Assembly: GCA_965232815.1 (NCBI GenBank)
Contig: OZ247427.1
Location: forward strand, 2,232,001 to 2,296,000
Reading direction: 5' to 3'
Source: Bin87 sp026710825
Lineage (GTDB): Bacteria > Chloroflexota > Dehalococcoidia > Lucifugimonadales > UBA3495
Length of the DNA stretch: 64,000 nt
In this document: one piece after another, positions 40,898 through 49,505 of the stretch
Layout: each line of letters starts with the position of its first letter
How positions within the stretch are numbered: position 1 is the first letter of the stretch
Notes under the pieces: model-generated
What the model was told of the DNA's origin: nothing
The model's input: the letters and a program-made list of their open reading frames with translations, nothing else
Databases searched by the model: none
Position numbers and translations under genes: made by a program

Positions 40898-42889
40898 ATG
40901 ACTCAAGCGGCAACCATTCCAACGACTGAACACTCATCCGAATATACTTCAGACAATATTCAAGTATTAAAAGGCTTGGAAGCAGTCAGGGTGCGGCCTG
41001 GAATGTATATCGGCAGCACCGGTGTGGATGGACTGCATCACCTGATAAAAGAATTGTTGGACAACGCAGTGGACGAGGCGCTGGCCGGCTACTGCGATCG
41101 CATTGATCTAAGCATCAGCGCGGACGGCGCGGTGAGCGTGTCCGACAACGGACGGGGCATTCCGATTGACATCCATCCCGACACGGGCGTTTCGGGACTG
41201 GAGACGGTGATGACCACGCTGCACGCGGGCGGCAAATTTGACGGCGCCGCGTACAAGGTGTCCGGCGGTCTGCACGGAGTGGGCGCGTCGGTGGTGAACG
41301 CCCTGGCGATGCAACTGCACGTGGAGGTCTGCCGCGACGGCGCGCGCTACACGCAGGATTACGCCCGAGGGATTCCCACCAGCGAACTGGTGCAACATCA
41401 GCGGGTCCGGCGGCAGGGCACGACGGTGACCTACAATGCCGACCCTGAGATTTTCCCTGAGATCACCTACGATTTCGGGCGCCTGGTTGCGCAGTTGCGC
41501 CAAACGGCGTACCTGAACAAGGGCCTGGAAATCCGACTGGTGAGCGAGTTCCACCAAGAAGAACGAAACGGCGACATCGAACGTTCCTTCTTCTTCGACA
41601 CCGGCGTGGCGAGCATGGTGCGGAATATCAACCGCAAACGCAACATAGTGATGCCGGACCCGTTCTATTACCAGAGGAACGCGGACGATGCGGATGTCGA
41701 GGTGTCGTTCCAGTACCATCACACGGATGGGCACGACAACCTCGCCGCCGACGAGCGCACTTTCGCCAACTGCATCCTGACGCCGGAGGGCGGGACACAC
41801 CTGGCCGGGTTCAGGGCAGGACTCACGCGCGTTTTGAATGACTACGCTCGTAAGCAGAATTTCTTCAAGGATCCGAAAGATTCGTTCAGCGGCGAAGACA
41901 CCCGCGGTGGGCTGGTCGCAGTGATCAGCGTGAAGCTGGGAGACCCACAATTTGAGGGGCAGACGAAAAACAAGCTGAGCAACCCTGAAATCCGCAGCCG
42001 CGTGGAAGCCGCGACGTCGGAAGGGTTGACCCGGTTCCTGGAAGAGAACCCCACCTCTGCCAAGGGCGTTTTGGAGAAGGTGCAGACCAACCACGCGGCC
42101 AGAGAGGCGGCGCGAAAGGCTCGAGACCTTGTGCTGCGCAAGAATGCCCTGGACGGTACATCTTTGCCCGGCAAACTGGCCGACTGCTCGGAGCGCGACC
42201 CAGCGAAGTCCGAACTCTACATCGTAGAGGGTGAGTCTGCAGGCGGGTCCGCCAAGATGGGCCGGGACCGGCAATTCCAGGCGATCCTGCCGCTCAAGGG
42301 CAAGATCCTCAACGTGGAACGATTCCTGGACAAGGTGGAGCGCATCCTGAGCCACGAGGAGATCAGGGCGCTGATTTCGGCCGTGGGCACGGGAGAGGGA
42401 GAGGCGTTCGACCTGACGAAGCTGCGCTATCACCGCATCATCATCATGACCGATGCCGACGTTGACGGCTCACACATTCGAACCCTGATCCTCACCTATT
42501 TCTACCGGCGGATGCGTCAATTGATTGAGGAAGGGTATCTTTACATCGCCCAGCCGCCGTTGTATCGGGTGCAGCGCGCCCGCAGCATCGCGTACGCCTA
42601 CTCCGAGGATGAGAAAGACGCCCTGATCAAGAAGATGTCGACTGCCCGGTCGGAACCGTCGGTGCAACGCTACAAGGGTTTGGGCGAGATGAACGCCGAC
42701 CAGCTGTGGGAAACCACGATGGACCCGACAGCGCGAAAGATGCTGAGGGTCACCATCAACGATCTTGACGATGTCGATGGAATTTCCGATACCGACGGCG
42801 TGTTCGCGATGCTGATGGGTGAGCAGGTGGCGCCGCGCAAGAGCTTCATCCAGAGCCACGCCACTGAAGTGCAAAATCTGGACGTGTGA
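40898..42889 (+). CDS. gyrB: DNA gyrase subunit B
   Basis: This 663-residue protein has the GHKL ATPase (HLIKELLDNAVDEALAGY, then VSDNGRGIPIDIHP and SGGLHGVGASVVNAL). It carries the TOPRIM domain with EGESAGGSAKMGRDR near residue 443 and DADVDGSHIRTL near 518, ending with QRYKGLGEMNADQLWETTMD. It supplies ATP-driven strand passage in supercoiling. The length is typical of the short bacterial form, without the Gram-negative insertion. It is followed by hpt with overlapping stop and start. No gyrA lies in the window. Confidence 0.97.
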   Translation: MTQAATIPTTEHSSEYTSDNIQVLKGLEAVRVRPGMYIGSTGVDGLHHLIKELLDNAVDEALAGYCDRIDLSISADGAVSVSDNGRGIPIDIHPDTGVSGLETVMTTLHAGGKFDGAAYKVSGGLHGVGASVVNALAMQLHVEVCRDGARYTQDYARGIPTSELVQHQRVRRQGTTVTYNADPEIFPEITYDFGRLVAQLRQTAYLNKGLEIRLVSEFHQEERNGDIERSFFFDTGVASMVRNINRKRNIVMPDPFYYQRNADDADVEVSFQYHHTDGHDNLAADERTFANCILTPEGGTHLAGFRAGLTRVLNDYARKQNFFKDPKDSFSGEDTRGGLVAVISVKLGDPQFEGQTKNKLSNPEIRSRVEAATSEGLTRFLEENPTSAKGVLEKVQTNHAAREAARKARDLVLRKNALDGTSLPGKLADCSERDPAKSELYIVEGESAGGSAKMGRDRQFQAILPLKGKILNVERFLDKVERILSHEEIRALISAVGTGEGEAFDLTKLRYHRIIIMTDADVDGSHIRTLILTYFYRRMRQLIEEGYLYIAQPPLYRVQRARSIAYAYSEDEKDALIKKMSTARSEPSVQRYKGLGEMNADQLWETTMDPTARKMLRVTINDLDDVDGISDTDGVFAMLMGEQVAPRKSFIQSHATEVQNLDV

Positions 42890-43422
42890 TGCCTGACGAC
42901 GGGTTGACCCTGCTGATCTCCGAGGAGGATCTGAGATCGGCCGTCGGCACGCTGGCCGGGCAGATTGATCAGGACTACGCCAGCACCGGATTGGTGGTGG
43001 TGTGCGTCCTCAAGGGCGCGACGATTTTCACTGCGGACCTGCTGCGTCAGCTGAAATCCAACGTGCACCGACTGGAGTTCCTTCGTGCCAGCAGTTATGG
43101 GAGCGGCACGGAGTCATCAGGCTCGGTCCGCGTGGAGGGTTCGATACCGGACGGTTTGATCGCGGGTCGGCACGTGCTGATCGTGGACGACATCGCCGAT
43201 ACCGGTCACACGTGCGTGGCGGTAACCAAGTATCTCGGGGAAATGGGGCCGGCATCGTTGCGATACTGCACCCTGCTGGACAAGCCGGACCGCAGAGAAG
43301 TGGAAGTCCAGTACGACTATGTGGGCTTCACGATCCCCAACCACTTCGTGGTCGGATACGGAATGGACCTGGACGAACGGTACCGGGGACTGCCGGCGAT
43401 CTACTATTTTCCAAACCCCTGA
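42889..43422 (+). CDS. hpt: Hypoxanthine phosphoribosyltransferase
   Basis: This 177-residue purine salvage enzyme has the PRPP-binding VLIVDDIADTGHT (about residue 96), VVVCVLKGATIFTADLLRQL and FTIPNHFVVGYGMDLDERYR. It makes IMP or GMP from the free base. ATG 42889 shares its A with the gyrB stop (TGATG), which suggests coupling; the GTG at 42886 is an alternative. All catalytic features are present. Confidence 0.94.
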   Translation: MPDDGLTLLISEEDLRSAVGTLAGQIDQDYASTGLVVVCVLKGATIFTADLLRQLKSNVHRLEFLRASSYGSGTESSGSVRVEGSIPDGLIAGRHVLIVDDIADTGHTCVAVTKYLGEMGPASLRYCTLLDKPDRREVEVQYDYVGFTIPNHFVVGYGMDLDERYRGLPAIYYFPNP

Positions 43423-43524
43423 ACACCGGCGGCTTCTGAGTGTCGCCAGGTTGGGTGAGGCCGGGGTGTTCGCTCGGGTTGAAGGGGCGTCAGGATCCTG
43501 CGGAGTGCTGGCCGGTGTCAGGAC

Positions 43525-44733
43525 CTAATTCCGCGAATCCCGGCAGTGTTCCAGGACCCGGTCCAGGCCTGTCACCTCCCATTTCGCGAACATGGCGATG
43601 GGCTGCTCCGGTTCAGCCACCGCCGCCGTAATGACCCGATGACTGTCTTCCTCCGACTGCGGCGGGCCAATTCTGTGGTAGCTCTGGTGGATGGAACCGA
43701 TTGCGCCGTCGCCCATGAGGGTCCGTTGATTGGGGAGCACCCGCCAGTCGCTCCGGATGGTTGCGCGGACTGAAGGGCGGTACCTCTCCTCCCTGAGGAA
43801 GCGGGGGATTTCCACCGCGAAATCGAGTTGGATCAGGGCAGAGCCGCGATTCGCCGACAGGATGATGTCGTCATCCTCTTCCGTGCCGTCAGATTCCTCC
43901 GGATCGTCAGGCTCAGCGAGTTCGACGAGGTCTTCCGAGGACGTGAGTTCGCTGAGATCGTAATCCCGTTGGATTTGGCGCCAAAGTTCGCGGAATCGTC
44001 CGCTGTCCCGGGCGTCAAGCCTGACCCCGGTAACGAACTCGTGCAGGCGTCGGGCGTAGTCTGCCAGGAGGGTGTTGGCATCTACCTCCCGGTAGATGTC
44101 GAACGGGTCGCTGGCATACGGGCTCAGGCTGGTATCCAGCACGCCGACCACCGGGTGACGCCAATCGATATACATCGATCGGTAGCCTCGGTCGTCGCAC
44201 AGGAATGTGAGAACCGGGGCATCGGGCAGCGGGTCGTGGAATGTGGCAACGTTCCGGAAGGTGGAGACCGTCCGAAGGGCGTGGAAATCCTGGTCATGCT
44301 GCCAACTTCCGAACCGGGACATCGGCGGGGCGGGAGTGGGCGTCGGGACCGGAATTGGAGATGGAGTGGGCGTGGGCGCAGGTTGTGGAGTTGGCGATAC
44401 GACGGGGGTAACCGGGACTTCGCGTGTGACTTCGATCTCCCGGACGATCTGCCTGGTCACCGGGACTTCGACGGTTTGGACGACCTCGATGGTCACCGGA
44501 ATTTCCCTGGTAACCGGCACCTCGCGGGTAATCTCCACGTTCCTGAGCACTTCAACGGTAACAGGGACTTCGCGCACCACCGGCACCTCACGAGTAACTG
44601 TGACCTCGCGAATCTCGGGCTCCGCAGAACAGGCGATGAAACCCAACGCGAACAATGCGGGGGCCATGAATAGCAGCGACGATGATACGAGCGGGATACG
44701 CCGCAAGTGGCTGGATAGCATTCGATCCGACAT
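43525..44733 (-). CDS. Lipoprotein with VTREVPV repeats
   Basis: The N-terminus has a basic start, a hydrophobic stretch and the lipobox ALGFIAC, so it is probably a lipid-anchored extracellular protein. Residues from about 40 to 105 repeat a VTREVPV-like heptad (VTREVPVVREVPV, and later ITREVPVTREIPV). A Pro/Thr/Ala-rich linker (PTPQPAPTPTPSPIPVPTP) comes next, then a 270-residue domain of unknown family. This repeat-plus-linker design is characteristic of many Chloroflexota surface proteins. ATG 44733 is chosen, as the frame's earlier starts give an N-terminus that is not signal-like. No partner gene identified. Confidence 0.75.
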   Translation of the reverse strand: MSDRMLSSHLRRIPLVSSSLLFMAPALFALGFIACSAEPEIREVTVTREVPVVREVPVTVEVLRNVEITREVPVTREIPVTIEVVQTVEVPVTRQIVREIEVTREVPVTPVVSPTPQPAPTPTPSPIPVPTPTPAPPMSRFGSWQHDQDFHALRTVSTFRNVATFHDPLPDAPVLTFLCDDRGYRSMYIDWRHPVVGVLDTSLSPYASDPFDIYREVDANTLLADYARRLHEFVTGVRLDARDSGRFRELWRQIQRDYDLSELTSSEDLVELAEPDDPEESDGTEEDDDIILSANRGSALIQLDFAVEIPRFLREERYRPSVRATIRSDWRVLPNQRTLMGDGAIGSIHQSYHRIGPPQSEEDSHRVITAAVAEPEQPIAMFAKWEVTGLDRVLEHCRDSRN

Positions 44734-44958
44734 GGCGATTCCTAATGGTGCGAGGGAGGTCATCCGCGTGCTTTGCAAGATGGTGCAGCGCATCGGCCTA
44801 CGAGGGAAATTACGACGTCAGCGGCGAGATGGATGGCCGGCGAGAGTCAGATCGGCTTGCCGGGCCGAATGGATGCTATGAATCGGGAACCGGATTGCCG
44901 GTTGCCGAGAAGGACTCAGGTATGATGGGCAGGTTTTATCGGACGGGCACGGGGGACG

Positions 44959-46098
44959 TCACCGCCCGACAAAGGGGTTGGAGTCCGGCGATGCTTGCAG
45001 GCATACCTCCAGCGTCTTGAGGGCGACGTTCCTGGCATCAATCTGTTGGTCAGGATCGGGGACGGCCGCGACTACGGGGATTCGGGCTGCGTAGTCCGGC
45101 CAACATGCTTCGCTGGGCTTGCCAAGGTTTATGGCGAACAGGTGCCCAAACATGGTCATCTGGAGGCTGACCGCGGCGTATCGATCTTCGGGCGGCAGCG
45201 TTTTGAGTTGCAATTCGCTGATGTCAAGGAACGCGAAGTAGCCCTGCATGGCGTCTCGGGCGCACCCGGAAACCACAACCATGGCAGAGGCCCACGCCGA
45301 TTCGAGATGGTTGGCGTCAGTGGCAGCCGTGGCAGCAGGCAGGTGGGAATAGAATTCGGTCTGACAGTCGGTCGCGAAGGGGAATGTCCCGTCGTCAGCA
45401 TCCCGCCAGGTGCGATCGAACCAGTTGTTTATGCGGAGTGTCCGGACGTCCAATGAATTGTCAAAGAACTGATTGCCATCGATCGAGTCCAGTTGATCTT
45501 CGACACATGACGAAAGTTGCGCGATGACGTGATCGACGTACTGGAGGAATTCCAGGGGCGGCAGACTGTTCTCGGCGCCGAGCCCGGACACCTCGACTTC
45601 GAGGGCCGCGTAACAAGCGTTATCGGAATGCCACATTTCGAGCATCCGGGTGGTGTAGGCAGCGTCCGGTGTGCGCCCCCAACCCCCCACGAACGAGCGG
45701 TTGGTGATGAACATGCCCCACAGGAAATCGGCGTCAACCAGGCGAGGCTGCAGCATGCGGTCGGTCAGTTCCCTGGTCTGTTCGGCAGTGCGGTCCACGA
45801 CAGCTTGGGACACCGCCGTAGGAGGTTGGGTTGCTGCGGGCGCGGTGGCTGGAGGCGGCGGCGCGGTTGCGACCACCAGGGGTGTAGGAGTGAGCGGCAG
45901 CGTTGCGACGCGTGCCGTATCCGGGGGAGTGGGTACCGGTGTTGCCGGCGGCGGAGGAGTGAGAGGTGCTATGGCAGGGCCGTCAGGCACAGCGGCTTGG
46001 CAGGCCAAAGCCACGATGAGCAGGAGGCAGGATAAACCTGCCAGTTGAGATCGTATTATCCGTAAGCCGCGATGGGATCGCGATGGCCGGAACGCCAT
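44959..46098 (-). CDS. Lipoprotein with Pro/Thr-rich linker
   Basis: This 379-residue protein starts with an Arg-rich region and a hydrophobic segment ending LLLIVALAC (lipobox). A Pro/Thr/Ala linker of about 70 residues follows, then a soluble domain with six or more cysteines that could form disulfides. No known family. Its ATG 46098 overlaps the stop of the gamma-glutamyltransferase gene by one base (TGATG), so both genes are cotranscribed. The domain may sit at the cell surface near that enzyme, but this is inference. Confidence 0.7.
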   Translation of the reverse strand: MAFRPSRSHRGLRIIRSQLAGLSCLLLIVALACQAAVPDGPAIAPLTPPPPATPVPTPPDTARVATLPLTPTPLVVATAPPPPATAPAATQPPTAVSQAVVDRTAEQTRELTDRMLQPRLVDADFLWGMFITNRSFVGGWGRTPDAAYTTRMLEMWHSDNACYAALEVEVSGLGAENSLPPLEFLQYVDHVIAQLSSCVEDQLDSIDGNQFFDNSLDVRTLRINNWFDRTWRDADDGTFPFATDCQTEFYSHLPAATAATDANHLESAWASAMVVVSGCARDAMQGYFAFLDISELQLKTLPPEDRYAAVSLQMTMFGHLFAINLGKPSEACWPDYAARIPVVAAVPDPDQQIDARNVALKTLEVCLQASPDSNPFVGR

Positions 46099-47735
46099 CA
46101 AAAGCCAACGGCCTGGCCATCGCCGCGTGGATCGGAGGCGCCGGTCAGGACGCCACGACGACCATCGCGTAGGATCAACTGTACATTGCCGTGGTACGAG
46201 CCCAAGGAATTCTGGACGACGTTGTGTCCCATGCGCTCCAGGTCGCGGATGGTGTCGTCGGGCATTCCCATTTCGACGCGCAGTTCGCCGGCGCGGTTGA
46301 TTGTGGCCGGGTCAGTGCCAGGGAAGCTGAACCAGCGGGGCGATTCGACGGCATCCTGGGCCTGGAGTCCGCCGTCGATGAGCTTGGTCAGCATCTGAAT
46401 GCCGACCTGGGGCTGGAGGTCGCCGCCTGGAGTGCCTCCGACGATGGATACCTCGCCGTCGACGGTGGTGAGATAGCAGTTCAGCGTGTGCATGGTGCGT
46501 TTGCCGGGGCTGATGACGTTAGGATGGTCAGCCTCAAGGCTGAAGCCGCGCCCGGCCCGGTTGTTGAACAGGACGCCGGTACCCGGAGCGACAACGCCGG
46601 AACCGAAGCCGTTGGACAGGCTGTGAATCCAGCTAACGGCGTTGCCAGCGCCGTCGGCGACGCAGAAGTAGGTGGTATCACCGAGGCCGTTGGTTGGAAC
46701 GAGCGGGCGTACCTCCGTGCCGGCCTGGAAGGGGTGAATCTGGTCGCGGCGCATATCGGCGTACTCGGTGGAGAGGAGGCCATCCAGAGGCCATTCGACG
46801 AAATTGGGGTCGCCGGCCAGGCGGTTGCGGTCGGAGTAAGCGATCTTCTTGGCTTCGACGAGGAGGTGAATTGCATCGGCCGAATTGGGTGTCATGGAGG
46901 TGAGGTCGTGGCCGGCGACGATGTTGAGCATCTGCAGTAGCAGGAATCCCTGGGACGGCGGGCGGGTCTGATAGACAGTGTGCTGGCGATAGGTTGTGCT
47001 GATGGGCTCGCAGAGATCGGCGTAGTGGCCGGCGAAGTCGGCTTCAGTGAACAGGCCGCCGTCGGCGGTGGCCTGGTTGAGTCCCGCGACGAGTTGGGAG
47101 GTCAGGTCGCTACGGTAGTAGGCGTTTGCACCGCCCTCGGCGACGAGACGGATAGTGTTGGCCAAGTCAGAGTTGACCAGGATTTCGCCCTCGCGGGGCG
47201 GACGGCCATCGCGCAGATAGATATCCGCGGTGGCGGTGTGCCGGGCCAGGAGTTCGGCGTTGCCAGCGAATGATCGGGCGATGCCGGAGGGCACGGGGAA
47301 TCCCTGCTCGGCGTAACGAATGGCCGGGGCCACGAGGTCCGGCATGGGCATGGTGCAGAACTGGCGGTGCATGGCCTCCCACGCGGCCGCCTCACCGGGG
47401 ACGGACACGGAGTGAGGGCCGGTGATGGGCATGAGGGACAGACCCTGGTTGCGGTAGTAATCGGCCTCGGCGCCGGAGCCGGCGATTCCGCTGCTGTTGA
47501 TGTTGGTGACCTTGCCGGTGGCGGCTTCGTAGGCGAGGATGAACGAGTCACCGCCCAACCCGCACTTCGGCACGATTGTCACGGTTTCGACGGCGGCGAC
47601 CGCGAGGGCGGCGTCAAACGCGGTGCCGCCATCCTGCAGGACGCGGAGGCCGGTAGCGGCGGCGAGGGGTGAATCGGAGCAAACCACGCCATTCTGGCCG
47701 TGGACGGCGCTGCGGGTCAGGTTGGTGATAGACAT
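46098..47735 (-). CDS. ggt: Gamma-glutamyltransferase family protein
   Basis: This 545-residue N-terminal-nucleophile hydrolase has DGGTAFDAALAVAAVETVTI, then PKCGLGGDSFILAYEAATGK. The auto-cleavage threonine lies in LGDTTYFCVADGAGNAVSWI near residue 360, followed by FGSGVVAPGTGVLFNNRAG. The family processes glutathione or related gamma-glutamyl compounds. The start MSITNLTRSAVHGQNGVVCS lacks a clear signal peptide, so a cytoplasmic location is likely. It leads a two-gene unit with the downstream lipoprotein. Confidence 0.92.
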   Translation of the reverse strand: MSITNLTRSAVHGQNGVVCSDSPLAAATGLRVLQDGGTAFDAALAVAAVETVTIVPKCGLGGDSFILAYEAATGKVTNINSSGIAGSGAEADYYRNQGLSLMPITGPHSVSVPGEAAAWEAMHRQFCTMPMPDLVAPAIRYAEQGFPVPSGIARSFAGNAELLARHTATADIYLRDGRPPREGEILVNSDLANTIRLVAEGGANAYYRSDLTSQLVAGLNQATADGGLFTEADFAGHYADLCEPISTTYRQHTVYQTRPPSQGFLLLQMLNIVAGHDLTSMTPNSADAIHLLVEAKKIAYSDRNRLAGDPNFVEWPLDGLLSTEYADMRRDQIHPFQAGTEVRPLVPTNGLGDTTYFCVADGAGNAVSWIHSLSNGFGSGVVAPGTGVLFNNRAGRGFSLEADHPNVISPGKRTMHTLNCYLTTVDGEVSIVGGTPGGDLQPQVGIQMLTKLIDGGLQAQDAVESPRWFSFPGTDPATINRAGELRVEMGMPDDTIRDLERMGHNVVQNSLGSYHGNVQLILRDGRRGVLTGASDPRGDGQAVGF

Positions 47736-47974
47736 GGCGAGGTCCTCCGTTGGGCGTTGTTGTTCGGAGAGTCTATTGTCGAGTCAATAATCTTATATGG
47801 AGAGGTAACTGGCAAGCATGCAGGAGGTTTTCGGTTTGTGTCGACCAGGGTTGCTCGGGCTGCATTGGGCAAGGGGAGGGGGCGAAGCATGCCTCTCCCG
47901 TATACTCGGCGACCCGTAGCCGGCAAATCGCTGATCGATGGGCGGGTTTTAGGGTGTCTCGCAACGAGGCGAGT

Positions 47975-48490
47975 TCAGGTGATTGGAGCATCGCCCCAGC
48001 GGACAACGCCATCCTGTCCATCCACATGGGTCAACAACATCCGAACTGTATGGTTGTCGGGGGGGACGTGGATGTCTGCGGCGATTTCGGCCAGGGGGAC
48101 CAGCGCAAAGGCGCGTTCGTGGAGGCGGATGTGTGGGATTTGCAGATCGGGGTCAGGGATGCTGACGACCTCATCGCCGTACAGCAGGATGTCAACATCG
48201 ATGAGGCGCGGGCCCCAACGGTAGGACTCGGCGCGTCCGATGCCGGCTTCGACATCTTTGCAGACCGCCAGCAAGTCAACGGGGGAGAGCGTAGTTTCGA
48301 AGGCAGCGACGAGATTGAGGAAGTTGGGTTGGTCCGCCACGGCCCAGGGTTCGGTCTCGTACACTGAGGAGCAGGACAGGATGCGCATGTCGTCGTGGGC
48401 GTGCAACAGGGTCAACGCCTCGGTCAGCGCGACGAGACGATCACCGAGATTGCCGCCCAGGCAGAGGTAGGTTATCACCGGCTGGGCCAT
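47975..48490 (-). CDS. folK: 2-amino-4-hydroxy-6-hydroxymethyldihydropteridine pyrophosphokinase
   Basis: This 171-residue enzyme has YLCLGGNLGDRLVALTEALT, SSVYETEPW and GPRLIDVDILLYGDEVV, the ATP- and metal-binding residues of HPPK. It precedes DHPS in folate synthesis. It overlaps folP's end by 16 bases. ATG 48490 starts a normal chain; the frame has a start at 48505 also. Confidence 0.93.
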   Translation of the reverse strand: MAQPVITYLCLGGNLGDRLVALTEALTLLHAHDDMRILSCSSVYETEPWAVADQPNFLNLVAAFETTLSPVDLLAVCKDVEAGIGRAESYRWGPRLIDVDILLYGDEVVSIPDPDLQIPHIRLHERAFALVPLAEIAADIHVPPDNHTVRMLLTHVDGQDGVVRWGDAPIT

Positions 48491-49374
48491 GGTGAGGGTC
48501 TCCAATCTCGGACGATGGCGTCGGTCATGCGGGCAACGCGGACCATCTCCTTCACGTCGTGGACGCGGATGATGTCAGCGCCGCCGGCGATGCTCATGGC
48601 GACTGCCGCAGCCGTGCCGTCGAGCCGTTCTTCCGGCGGCAGGTTGAGGATGCGACCGATGGTGGATTTGCGGGATACGCCGAGGAGCAGGGGGTAACCC
48701 GCCTGGCGAACCTCGGGCAGGCGGCGGAGCAATTCCAGGTTGTGGTCGGCGGTCTTGCCGAACCCGATGCCGGGGTCGAGGATGATGTCGTGGGGGGCGA
48801 CGCCGGCGGCTCGGGCGATGCCGGCGATGCGGTCCAGACCAGAGATGACGTCGGGCACCAGGTCGTCATATTGGGCGACAGCCTGGTTGTGCATGAGGAT
48901 TGCGGGTACGCCGGCGGCGGCGATGGTTGGCGCCATGTTGCCGTCGGCGAGGCAGCCCCACACGTCGTTGACCAAGGATGCGCCGGCGGCGATGGCGCGG
49001 CGAGCGACCGGGGCCTTGTAGGTGTCCACACTGACGGGGATGTTCACGGCCGCGGAGATGGCGGAGAGCGCGGGAATCAGACGGTTGATCTCGGCGGCGG
49101 CGGAGATCGGCTGGCTGCCTGGGCGAGTGGACTCGGCTCCCACGTCGATGATGTCCGCGCCCTCGGACTCCATTTGGAGCGCCAACGCGACGGCCGCCTG
49201 GGGATCGTTGGCGAGGCCGTCGCCGGAGAATGAGTCCGGCGTCAGGTTGATGATTCCCATCACGTAAGTGCGGAGGCCCCAAACCAGAGGTTCGCCGCCG
49301 GCCACGGTCAGGGTCGGGTTGGATTGGGGATTGATGAAATCGGACGACAAGCGCGCAACTCGGCAATCGGTCAA
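48475..49374 (-). CDS. folP: Dihydropteroate synthase
   Basis: This 299-residue TIM-barrel enzyme has YVMGIINLTPDSFSGDG (motif 1), IIDVGAESTRPGSQPI, PVSVDTYKAPVARRA, LVNDVWG, ILDPGIGFGKTADHN and LGVSRKSTIGRI. It condenses pABA with the pterin. It is first of folP-folK. A minus-strand TATAAT (49397-49392) lies about 18 bases upstream. The TTG start at 49374 is uncertain; the first 25 residues are atypical and a later start is possible. Confidence 0.93.
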   Translation of the reverse strand: MTDCRVARLSSDFINPQSNPTLTVAGGEPLVWGLRTYVMGIINLTPDSFSGDGLANDPQAAVALALQMESEGADIIDVGAESTRPGSQPISAAAEINRLIPALSAISAAVNIPVSVDTYKAPVARRAIAAGASLVNDVWGCLADGNMAPTIAAAGVPAILMHNQAVAQYDDLVPDVISGLDRIAGIARAAGVAPHDIILDPGIGFGKTADHNLELLRRLPEVRQAGYPLLLGVSRKSTIGRILNLPPEERLDGTAAAVAMSIAGGADIIRVHDVKEMVRVARMTDAIVRDWRPSPWPSR

Positions 49375-49391
49375 AATCGGGTGGTGGTGCT

Positions 49392-49417
49392 ATTATACCG
49401 GCGAATCGACGGGTCAA
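49392..49417 (-). promoter_or_regulatory. Possible promoter for folP-folK
   Basis: On the minus strand TATAAT (49397-49392) is preceded by TTGACC (49417-49412) with a 14-base spacer, which is short. The -10 hexamer is good; the -35 is doubtful. Confidence 0.35.
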
Positions 49418-49505
49418 GGATTCCTTTTCCGGGAGCCAGATTCCTGGAAACAAATTCTGACAGTCAGATTCCGACAGCCAAACTTGAAACCCGCTGGGGG
49501 CCGTT

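Noticed and set aside
41108..42433. Minus-strand 441-codon ORF
   Set aside because: It is antisense to gyrB, which is unambiguous.
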